From: Favolaschia claudopus
Taxonomy: Eukaryota > Basidiomycota > Agaricomycetes > Agaricales > Mycenaceae
DNA length: 64,000 nucleotides
Direction: 5' to 3'
NCBI GenBank assembly: GCA_037176885.1
Contig: JAWWNJ010000155.1
Coordinates: forward strand, 1-64,000
Below the pieces are notes generated by a model that made no database searches, was not told where the DNA came from, and worked only from the letters and a program-made list of their open reading frames with translations. Positions 10,256 to 19,535 of the stretch are shown piece after piece. Within the stretch, counting starts at the first letter, position 1. Every line of letters starts with the position of its first letter. The position numbers and the translations under genes were made by a program.

Positions 10256-10728
10256 CATGTATTTCTCGTCGTTTGTCTAGTTCATCGCGCGCAGGTCATT
10301 GACGGCGTTGGTGTACTCAGGCAGGGACGTAGAGGCATTTAAATTGGAGTTATCTGCTTGCTAGTTTTTGTCTTCATTAGGAACGATTTGTTGAAGTTCA
10401 GACAAGTGTGAATTAAGACTTAAGTTTCTAGAAGCGTTCACCCGCGGAAACTTTGGACTGTGGAGTTTTGTCGTGGCATAGCCAACCCAGTAACCTTCCA
10501 AGGACTTGGCCCGTTTGAGCATTGCTCGCCCCCATTTACCAGTGTTGCGTTTGACTGGTCCACTTAACCCGCGGACTACTCAGAATCAGTTGAAGTGAAA
10601 GTGTGCTTAAGAGTGAACTAGTATCTCCCCAAGTTGAAGAGAGTAGACGATCTATCCGCGGACGCATCGTGTTCAGACTTGCCTGCACGTAACCTGACGG
10701 GATACGATTAGTGCCTTGGAGCTTGTGC

Positions 10729-10738
10729 TATATAAAGG
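10729..10738 (+). promoter_or_regulatory. Second conserved TATA element in LTR A
   Basis: TATATAAAGG lies in a block of about 26 bp that is the same in LTR D (58139-58165, reverse complement). It is about 490 bp downstream of the first TATA element, so the LTR may have two start sites. Confidence 0.6.
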
Positions 10739-11181
10739 AGTGTCAAACGTACCTGAGAGCTTGGAAGTTCAGGTCTACAGTCGCAGTGGCACTGTAAGAA
10801 GTGTGTGTACGAGGCATTTCTAGCAATTGGCTGGTGTCTAATATATTCAATTCGCCCTGACTGTCGGAGTTCCTCCCAGTCTTGTATCCTAAAAACCGAT
10901 ATACCTCGTTCATTGGAAAGTCCGCGGACGGATTTCCTCTAAACTATAGTCAGTAAAGAACTTGTTTTGCGTCAGTTCAGACCAGTAGACGAAGTTGAAC
11001 TACATCTGGATTTCGGATTGGACCCCACGAACTCAATAGGAAGCACTTGGTGTATCTTGTTGAGACATATATAAGTGTTGGAGTGTTGTGTGTGTTGGTT
11101 GAGTTGTTTGTGTGTTTTGTAGTGGATTAGTCCATTGCGCACTTTGCATCTCATATCGATATATTCAAGTGCAGCGTTTCA

Positions 11182-14100
11182 GCGGACCTAAACGCTGGGC
11201 GACCGCCGACGAGACCGCGCTGCTGGAGAGCTTCTGGGCTGAGTACATCACCAAACAGGCGGAAAATAAGCTACACCTTTTCTGGCCTCTCGTTCGTGAA
11301 GCCTTCCACCGACTCTCACCCCAGGCACGCCGCCTGGGACTCCCTGATCACAACGACCCCAAGGAACGCGCTCTGACGAAGGCCGAGCTCGATACACTCG
11401 GCACAGCGATTGCAGAAAGGAATCAGGTTAGTTACGCCTTTTAAGACATTCGAAAGATGAGCTCACAATTATTTTGCAGCAAATCAAGGACTGGTATCGC
11501 AATAAGACCAAGAAAGTCAGAAACGGCGCCGGTTATCATGCCTCTACGACTTCTATGGTGCGCAAAATTCTCAAGAAAACCATCGACAAACGGCAGCGCG
11601 TTCATCATGGGCGTGAGGTCTTTGCCAAGCGGAATGCCGCTCTGTTTGAGGCTGAGTTGGACAAGGCTGGCTACAACGACATTCGCGCGGGGGACTTCTC
11701 GACGCGATGCCGACGATGCCGACGACGCCGACTGTGACGACGACTTGGACGACTCCAATGCCGACGACGACACCGACCCAGGGAGGAAGAAGAAGTCAAA
11801 GCTGATGACTCTTCGCGGCCAAGTTCTTGGGCGTCTGTGGAGCGAGGCGTCGGCAGAGGAGCGCGTAGCGGTGGAGGCTGAATTGAACACTGAAAAAGAG
11901 GAGTTGAGGAAGCCGAGCACAAGCGAGGGGTCGAAAGATCTGTACGAGACGCAGAAGTATGTTCAGTTGTTGCCAGTATTTGCCCGAGCTAACAAGTTTT
12001 CATTCCAGATCGATCGACTCGCTAGACGGCGCAATGGGACAGATCTTAGGTTCCGTTCGACTGGAGACAGGTTGGGGAATTTTCGCGATAGCTGCAGGAC
12101 CGAATCCGAGCTTGGGCGGAGAGTTGTCGATGAAGATGTGAGTCCTTCCATTTTGGGACTTTTGTTTATTTGCGGTTTGTTGACGTGTCATTCCTTCCTT
12201 TCTTCCCACTCTCAGCTTCTGTGCTGGCGAGACTCCCAACGGCAACGACTTCGAACGATTCTGTCCCAACTTCACGGAGAACATCGTGCAGCCCTTTCAA
12301 GATTTCACTCGAGTCTGCTTCCGTGGGTTTTCGTCTTTCTTTCTATACGTAGACCCCACTTACCCACCCATTCCGTAGCCCCCACCGTCCGTCATGCCTT
12401 TGCGATCCCCGCCGTTCCGCCCCCAACCTTGACCGACGACGCACCGGTTGAACGTCTGTACCCGCCTGCTGCAGCTGCCGAAGAGGTCGACCCGTCTAGA
12501 AAATCAAAGCGTAAATCCAAAAAGAAGAAGACCAAGTCCTCAGCGGTTGTCGAGGAACATGCCGAGGCTCAAGTCTCTGGGACGGAGATGGTGCCTGCGG
12601 CGACGCTACCTGACCCGTCTGCCGCTTCTGCTGGTCCCGAAGAACAAAAGTATGATATTTTCTTCGTCTGATGATTTTGCGACAGGTGCTGATTGATTTC
12701 TAGTCCCTCACCCATCGTACCTAATACGCCTGAATTCGGGACTAATAGTCTGGGAAGCGAACGCCAGCGAAGGTCAGTCCGATTTAGATTCGAATTTACT
12801 TGCAGCTAATCTCAGTTGCAGTGCCGCAATGTCCACCAAAACCGTCGAAGGGAACTTACAGACCAACGGAAACGACTTGTGCGTCCTATAACCACTCTTA
12901 CGCGATATTTCACTAACTTAGTGTGTCTCAGCTCTTTCGCGCCAGGTACGGGATGGGTTCCCGCGTCTGGAGTCCCGAACTCCACCGATCCATTCAACGA
13001 CAACTACGCCTTCAACGCCAACGACGCCAACGGCAGTCGTGACTCGGGCTTTGACGACAGTGGCACCTTCGGTGACGTGGACTTTGGGTTCTCTGGAGGT
13101 GTGGACCCGTTCCCCTCCGAGCCTATCGCTTCCCTCCCGCCTTCGCTAAACAATTCCGGCTTCGACAAAACCAAGACTTTGGGTACAGCGGACTACGGAC
13201 TCGCTGGGGGGTGTAGACCCGTTCCGCGTCTCGCCTGTCGCTCCCTCCCCCACCCTCGGCCAACGAACATCGTCCCAAGCTGTGGTTTGAGGGTCATGGG
13301 GGCACCACGGCTGCGGAATCGAATAGCCCATACCGCCGCAGTGTCCTCTTCGACGCCTTTCGAGCCAGCCCTGTACAACAAACGCCCACCTCCACGGCTC
13401 GACGTACATACCCGCAACCAGCAATTTCACCTCAGCGTCCCTCTAGCACAACCCCAGCCTCGACATTCGCTGCTCAGGTGGTCCTCGCCTCCATCGCCGA
13501 ATTCATCCCCGCCCCTACGCCCCCAGCACAAACGTCGGCACCGACTACTCCCACAAAGGCCCCCGCACCTGCGCCCATTGCCGACAAGTCACCGGTGACC
13601 GTCGCGCCGGACTTGGCGACCCATCCCACCGCTCCACGAGCCCCGGGCGCTTCTGCTGGAGCAGCGGCGCCTGCATCTTCGACGCCCGTGAGCTCGCGAA
13701 CGCGCCCCAAACCACATGGCCCCCGTCCGATTCCGAAACCTCTTGCCACCGCCGACGTCGCGCCCGCCTCTGCTGCGCCACCCTCGACTGCACCCTCCGC
13801 GCCACTGCCCGTCCCCAAATCATTTGCCACCGCAGACGTCGTGCCCGCTGCCGCTCCCACGGCATCCTCCGCAACCCCTGCGCTTCCCGACTCACGTCCT
13901 CGCACCAACCCCTTCACGCAGACGCGTCCAGCGAGGAAGGCCGTCGCTGCTGCCAAAGCGGATCAGCGCGAGGCTGCCGCGCATGATGCGCAGCTGGTCG
14001 CTGTTACCAAGCAAAGGGGGCGGCCCCGCAAGACCGTTCTGACCAACGTCACAAACGACGTTGCTGCCGCTGCGGACGCCGTGGCTCCGCCTGCCTCCGC

Positions 14101-14540
14101 GCCGGCTGCGGAAAACCAGCCTGTAGGCAACGGGTACGAGCGGGGTCACGTCAACGTCTGCCAACTCCCCGCCCGCAACAATACCAACCGGATTAACGCG
14201 CAGAAGGAGGCTGCGGCGACGAAGCGGGCGAAGGAGAAGGCTGCGAGGGAGGCGGAGATGGAACAGCGGGAGAAGGAAAGGAAGCAGGGGGTTTGTCGAG
14301 AGGATCGTCGACGGGGTGAAGGTGGTGACTTTCATCCGCACACGAACGCAGGCCCGGCTGCCGGACGGCACCAAGTTCAAGCTGCAGCCCAAGGGTACCC
14401 GCGAGGTGGAGACGACGGCGAAGACTGGGAGCAAGCGAAAGGCGGCGCCGGCGACGAAGCAGCCCGCGAAGAAAAGGTACGTCGATATAGTTTTGATTTC
14501 TCTGTTTCTTTCGCTCAATAATTGCAGGTCGAGGACGTAG
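11182..14540 (+). pseudogene. Decayed multi-exon gene of an agaricomycete hypothetical family, 5' end removed by LTR A
   Basis: Coding similarity starts right at the LTR edge (PKRWATADETALLESFW), so the N-terminus is missing. Exon 1 ends near 11426 and exon 2 starts near 11480 (QIKDWYRNKTKK). Later exons carry RRVVLFDAFR-like, GQVLGRLWSEASAEER, TGWGIFAIAAGPNPSLGGE and DGTKFKLQPKGTRE segments. I recall this order of segments from a large, uncharacterised agaricomycete family; no function is known to me. The frame jumps in poly-G or poly-C runs near 13207-13212, 13241-13258 and 14286-14291, each time by a net +1. They may be decay or assembly errors. The Pro/Ala-rich middle is low complexity. 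Ends near a short last exon at about 14528-14540. Confidence 0.65.
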
Positions 14541-14572
14541 GAAGTTTTTTGATTAATATTCTTCCACTATGA

Positions 14573-14668
14573 GCTGCTCAACCAGCTTCCAGTTTGCTGC
14601 TCAACCAGCTCCCCCGCTCGCTGCTCAACCAGCTTCCCCGCTCGCTGCTCAACCAGCGCGTCCGCCCT
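14573..14668 (+). repeat. Minisatellite, four units of about 24 bp
   Basis: Four tandem units beginning GCTGCTCAACCAGC, differing mainly in the last ten bases. It follows the 3' end of the decayed gene. Confidence 0.85.
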
Positions 14669-16049
14669 TCTTCTCCTCCTCCCATTTACTTTCCGTCGTC
14701 GAACACATGGATTATCTACCTACGGTAGCCTTGTCGTTACTCAGAGTCAATGTAACTATGAATATATGCCCATGCTATCGCGTACAATTCTTGTGAAGTC
14801 AGGTGTGGTACAATACAATAGACGGTAAATACCACAGGAAGTGGTATTATAGCGTGGTATAATACGCAGAACTTAGCAAAAAAAACGTCAAGTGAGAGAA
14901 CCGGAGCAGGAAAAGCAAAAACATCCGACGAGAATCGAACGAGAGACCTCTACAGATCATTCAAAGACCAGACAGGCTTTAGAAGTACACCATTCACCCT
15001 TTGATAGCTTGGTTTCTCAGGATGGCATATGCAGTGACAAATGAGCTTTAAGTTTTCTTCGAGCGACGAAAATCCCCATACAACGTTTGAAATTCAGATG
15101 TATTTAGGTGTAATAGAGGCAATAGTGTAGATACTTGGCTAGTGTGTATGGCCCCGTTCTTCCTGAACTGCAGTAAATTCAATATTCCATACATCATTAA
15201 AAAACCCCACTCACAATCCACTATGGTCAACGAGGACGGGGACTAGGAAGACGCGGAAGAGTTCAGAAACCATTGAGAATATGGCAATATACTCGACAAG
15301 GGTGAAACTTACGCTGTATTCGCATAGCAGAGTCCAGATGACGGTAAATCAGAACCGATCTGTTGCTGGAACGAAATCAGCGCCGAGAATTAGTAAAGAA
15401 AACACACACAGAGTGAGTAGTCGACATACCTTGAGCTCCGACTATCCATGAGCACTGAACAGCAAGGAATGCGGATATCTGGGGCAAAGGAATAGCTGGA
15501 TGCCGATTTATGCCGAAATGAGCCGGTTTATAGGCTAGGTAAGCCAGTGAGGGGTCTATAAGCAGAGGAGATGGCTAACTCAGAGGCCAGTAAGCGCCAA
15601 AGCAGGATGCGGGAAGTGCAGAACCCAGGCGGCGCTGAAGGGGTAGCGAAGCGAGCAGGCAGATTGCAGCCGAACAGAGGGGGGCGGAGAGCGCAGAGGG
15701 AGAGGCGACGTATTGTAGAGACGTATTGAAGGGCCTGTGAAGAGCAGTGGATGGTGCAGTGGTGTGGAAGGCGAGGGGGAGCTGGAGGAAGGTGGCGGGC
15801 GGAGGTGGCGGGACGGATTGATGGAGATTGATGGATGACGGCGTTGATGGTAACAAGAACAAACATAGTACCCGTTTCGGAAGGGCGGAGAGCGCCTTCT
15901 GCACGGACCATCAAGGCGCGATCCGCGGGGCGAGCGGTGGGCGCGGGTACGGGCGCTGGCGGCCCCCAAGGGTGAGTGGTATATACCACACTCCACTCTC
16001 GTTCTTCAATCTGATTCCACCACCGACCATTGCTAATTAGAGTGCGTCT
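14669..16049. other. Non-coding stretch with palindromes and a tRNA-like remnant
   Basis: No convincing gene. There is an inverted pair ATACCAC/GTGGTAT near 14837-14853 and a perfect palindrome GTGGTATATACCAC near 15977-15990, which could bound an unclassified non-autonomous insertion. The segment 15580-15990 is purine-rich on the + strand, and its open frames look compositional rather than coding. Confidence 0.4.
14922..15025 (-). other. tRNA-like remnant (possible pseudo-tRNA or SINE head)
   Basis: On the minus strand there is a B-box-like CGTTCGATTCT, followed by a T-run in GATGTTTTT, and an upstream A-box-like AAGCTATCAAAGGGTGAATGG. I could not fold a clean T-stem or acceptor stem, so this is not called as a functional tRNA. 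Confidence 0.25.
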
Positions 16050-16109
16050 AGTATACTATTTCCCCGTATACGCCTGAAACGAAGGAGTTTGGCTGGTAGC
16101 GGGACTTAC

Positions 16110-16998
16110 CTTCCCCTTTTTGCCTTTAGGCTCCTCGTCCTCAGCGGGGGTGTCGGGTTCCTTGCGCTTTGAGCCGCTTGCGGGCGCCGGCTTGATGATG
16201 ATGACCTGGGGGACTTCCTTGGGGACAGGACCGTATCGAGGCCCGCCGCCACTCTGTAAAATCAGAACAAATCAGCTCAGGTACAGTGGCGGATCTGGCA
16301 TACTCGGCCTACCTTGGTGGACTTCGTGGACGCGGGGAGAGCCGGGTTGAGCAGGCCCCTGCAACGAAGAAGACGAAGTTACCTTGGCGGGGCCTGCCTT
16401 GCGCGACTTAGAGCCCGCTGGGTGATCCGACACGGGGGTGACCTTGGGCGTCTGAGGAGGCGCTGTGACGGGCGGGGCGACTGAAGGTTCCGCCGGCAGC
16501 TGTTTCGACGCGTTGATGTCTGTAAAGTCACGCAAATATGTGTCCTACGGCGACGAGCAGACGGGTTAGCCAAGAACTAGAAAGAAAGAGAGAAAAGTTA
16601 CTCACCGGGCAGCCAAAGTGGAGAATCTCCGATTTTGTCAACAACATCTCCCTGAGCTGGGGGTAGTCTTGGCCCGGGTCGGCGAGGTTCACAGCGGTCC
16701 GAAGGGAGTAGTGGAGGGCGATCAGCCACGGCGGGCAGCCGCGAAGATCGCCCAGCCTGGCCCGCGAGTCTGTCTAAAGAAAATGGGCGATCAGAGGGAG
16801 CCGCCGCCGACTAGCAGCAGCGGGACCTACCATAATAGCCCGAATGTTGTTGAGGAACCTGAAGAGGTTGGCGGAGTCTTGCTGCTTGGCCACAGCGGGG
16901 ATGGCGATTTGCTTGAGGTCGCGGAACTCTTCACTCGAAAGGCGACGGAGGGCTCGATACCAGTCCTTGGCGGGAGCAGGAGCGGCAGCGGAGGTCAT
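16110..16998 (-). CDS. Antisense cargo gene 1 of element B, 3'-truncated
   Basis: Starts at ATG 16998-16996 (MTSAAAPAPAKDW) and continues through about five exons with short GT-AG introns. Segment KDWYRALRRLSSEEF and, after intron 1, WLIALHYSLRTAV plus YPQLREMLL align in place with DFWSGWRGKSDKF, MAIALSYYLGRQL and FPELWGLAI of element C cargo gene 1. A Pro/Ser-rich basic segment follows. The last recognisable exon ends at 16110 with a GTAAGT donor, and sequence beyond about 16050 no longer looks like the element. The zinc-cluster exon expected further on is missing, so the gene is probably non-functional. Confidence 0.6.
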
Positions 16999-17703
16999 GC
17001 TGGGTGTGAAACATCCAACATGAGTCCTAAACTCAGTAAAAAGTCCCAAAGACACCAGGCGGGGAACGACTCACGTTAACGCGGTGGCGGGCTTGGGGTA
17101 GAAGAAGCTAAAGATAGACGAAAACAGGATGAAAAGAGGGAAAATTTGATGGGAACCTCGACGAAACCTCAGGCTCTTTTATACATCGAGCGGCGGAGCT
17201 CGAAATTCTTGATGGGATTCTCTGAAAACCTCAGAGAAAAACATTTGAATGAAGAAGCGCCGCCGTGAGAGCGAAAAATCTGAGTCAGACTGCGGCTGCG
17301 GGCCTAGAAAGGTGGAAGCAGGGACCTACAACGATAAAGTTTGGATATAATGAAAAGAAGCTGATGTACTTCCCAATCGGGAAGTCAATACATTCCCGAT
17401 GACGATTGACGAAGTCCGAGCGCCGCGGCGAAGGATAAGGTTCGAATTGAATGGCCTTGCAGGGTCGACCTAAAAATAGGTCGAAAGAGAGTTTCGGGAA
17501 GGGCCTGAGGGCTGATTCTGGAATGGAATACAGAAGGGAACTGGCGGGATCGTCGGGCCTCGCTGGCGGGCCGCCAGCGTTTATCAAAATCGTTCCAGGA
17601 CTAGATTGTCTTGAAGTCCCCTTCCTCTGAAAGATGACAAGTCGCTCAGCGGGCGGTACACCCACCGTCAACTCGGGAGAGTTGAAATCTAGAAAGGGGG
17701 AGA
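16999..17703. promoter_or_regulatory. Cargo promoter region, dyad and polypurine tract of element B
   Basis: TATAAAAG on the minus strand near 17172, about 175 bp upstream of the cargo ATG; element C has TATAAAG at about the same distance. CTAAAAATAG sits near 17471 in a longer palindrome. The dyad CAACTC-GGGA-GAGTTG is at 17669-17684 and the tract AGAAAGGGGGAGA at 17691-17703 abuts the LTR. Confidence 0.65.
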
Positions 17704-19535
17704 TGATAGGGCCGCTCAGCGGCTACGCGTGAAACCACCGAAATTTATCGATTTCTGTACCTATCAGCGGGAGGAAGTGAGGCTAGGATCACAGAAGATA
17801 TACTCTACCTCGAGGGTAGTATCTTATTGCTTAGGATGGCCGATAAGCCAGCGGGACATCATCATCTGGTAGCGAGAGCTTAGCGACGTCTCCCTAAACA
17901 TGGGAACGGGACTCTGACTTCAACTACTACTACTGTTGGGCCAAGAGCGTAGCGGGAAACCGTTGCCTCGAGGTGCCGGAGGCCACCAAGAGGAATTACC
18001 AAAACCCCGATGTTAGGCGCTAACCCGCCGAACCACCATAGACGAATCAGGCTGAAGGACAGAGGAACTCATTAGTACCGGTGGGGACATGCCGCCGGGA
18101 ACATCACCTTCGGCGGGTCGAACAAGACCTCACGGGAGGGCCAGATCAAGGAAGACTTGATCCTACACGAGCAGCGGGCTTATCGCCGAGGACCCGACTA
18201 GGGCCGGCGAGTGGACTGGATCAACCGGGGAGCATCGGCTGCCTCGGGTTCACTAGCGGGGAGACCAACCGACGATGCCGGTGTCAAATACCGTTGATAT
18301 CGGGGAGTCTCTCGGCGAGTGGCGAACCTTTGGATTATATCGGCTTGCCCTGCTTCAAGCGGGAGCCTCTTTCCTGATGACAGAAGAACTTAGAAGAACT
18401 TGACCGCACTCGAGCCGCCACCAGTACGGACGGCGGGAGGTGAACTTGACCTTTGCTCGACCAGCGGCAAGCAGCCATTATGAAGAAGATATTTCGTGTC
18501 TCTCCTTGAAGACATGGCAACCAGCACGCCATTGCACTGCAATAAGGCGCAATACCCACCCGCCCGCATGGACTTTCTCCGGGAGGCAGTCTTTTCACTC
18601 ACGACTCGCAATCCTGAACATACCATTGGTTCCCAGCGGGCGCGGCATCACTCTTGGACGCTCTCTCATCATGATTTTATTTGGTCGTTTCTGCTCCCGC
18701 TGCATGTATTTAATCTCCCGGTGTACTTTTTGTTACTCAGTCAATTACCTACCCGTAGACAAGGGCAGTTTGTAGCGGACTCTAGAATTTGAATTGAACT
18801 TTGAAAGAGACTAGACTTGATATCTGAGAGAGATTCGAGTGATACGGAAAGACTTGTGGCATACCGAGCCGCCAGAACTTTGAGAGCCCCGCCAGCCTTT
18901 GAGCCCGAGCCCTCCTGAAATACGAGGCCCCGTCTCTTGCAGTTCCGCGGTATAACCAAGACCCCCGTTCGTGCTTGATTCCGCGCCGTCGACGCCCCGT
19001 GTGCCCTGCCGTTCCGCGGTATTCAAAGACCCCCGTTCGAGCTCGCCGCCGCGCAGTGGTGTAAGTACCCCGGCCACTGTTAGTGTCCGCGCCATCGACG
19101 TAAGAGCCCCGCTCCTTGCCAGAGCCGCGCCAGTTGAATAAGAACCCCGTCCCGCTGAGCCGCGCCTTCTGCCCGCCGGTTGTCATCCAGAAAGCTTCTT
19201 CCCGGTTGACGATCCACTACCGGGCGACGCTTTTCTATTGGCACGGAGACCCTCCCCGTTAGACTCAGAATTTCTCATTTCGAAGTCTCAGAAAGAGTGA
19301 CTCTTCGCTTCTCCCGCTGCGAATCGTTTTGCCCGCTACGTTCTCGCTAGACAATCTAGTAGTTCGTCCCGCTCAAACGTAGCGACCTTGATTGATTGAA
19401 GCTTGCACAAGTGTTCTGAGGGACGATACGTGCTCCCGCCACCCCGAACACACACACACACACGTCGTATTGGATTAGATTTAGTGATTTTATATTTCGG
19501 TATATTTCACGCCTACACCCACACGCACCGTTTCA
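17704..19535 (+). repeat. LTR of element B (1832 bp)
   Basis: Starts TGATAGGGCC after the purine tract and ends CACCGTTTCA. The inverted LTR of element C (40327-42137) is clearly related along its full length, including a CA/GT run near 19449-19463. A partial third copy is at 22755-23588. Flank CCGCC follows; the partner end is missing, so no duplication can be checked. Confidence 0.85.
18880..19175 (+). repeat. Degenerate minisatellite inside LTR B
   Basis: Several imperfect units of about 30-45 bp sharing an AAGA-CCCCG start and a GCCGCGCC or CCGCGGTAT end. The same block is in LTR C (about 40690-40985) and partly in fragment F. Confidence 0.6.

Larger units (their letters stand above)
1..11181 (+). 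mobile_element. Element A: 3' part of a giant Ty3/gypsy retrotransposon with antisense cargo genes
   Basis: The pol reading frame is open from base 1, so the 5' LTR, gag and most of pol lie outside the window. After pol come three spliced genes on the minus strand, an upstream region, a polypurine tract at about 9330-9344 and a 3' LTR at 9345-11181. The limits follow from the purine tract, from LTR ends that start TG and end CA, and from comparison with the inverted relative D at 57691-64000. At least 11.2 kb are present, so the full element is far longer than a standard Ty3 element. CCGCGG occurs about 33 times in this stretch by my count. The LTR ends inside a host-type gene at 11181/11182. 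Confidence 0.85.
9345..11181 (+). repeat. 3' LTR of element A (1837 bp)
   Basis: Begins TGATACGCG directly after the polypurine tract and ends CAGCGTTTCA. The inverted LTR of element D (57691-59480) matches in order at several places: the block after the tract, two TATA-box blocks, the GTTCGTGGGGT block near 11000 and the terminal GATATATTCAAGTG. CCGCGG occurs about ten times inside. The 5' LTR is outside the window, so the target-site duplication cannot be confirmed; GCGGA follows the LTR. Confidence 0.85.
16050..19535 (+). mobile_element. Element B: truncated 3' end of a Ty3/gypsy element of the C family
   Basis: Contains one truncated antisense cargo gene (16110-16998), its upstream region, a dyad, a purine tract and a complete LTR (17704-19535). 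The gag-pol part is absent; the left edge near 16050 is approximate. AGCGGG/CCCGCT occurs about 18 times in 3.5 kb by my count. The LTR ends inside the gag-protease remnant E. Confidence 0.75.

Noticed and set aside
13474..13956. Ala/Gly/Val-rich minus-strand frame
   Set aside because: Mirror of the Pro/Ala-rich exon of the decayed plus-strand gene.
14922..15025. Functional tRNA gene
   Set aside because: A- and B-box-like pieces are present but T-stem and acceptor stem do not pair; kept only as a low-confidence remnant.
14800..16000. A DNA transposon bounded by ATACCAC/GTGGTAT and GTGGTATATACCAC
   Set aside because: The two palindromes are not clear terminal repeats of one another and no target duplication was found.
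18782..19186. Long open frame with repeated RGxY/GTA segments in LTR B (and its twin at 40676-41122)
   Set aside because: It follows the GC-rich minisatellite of the LTR, is in inverted LTR copies, and has no domain; it is a compositional artefact.
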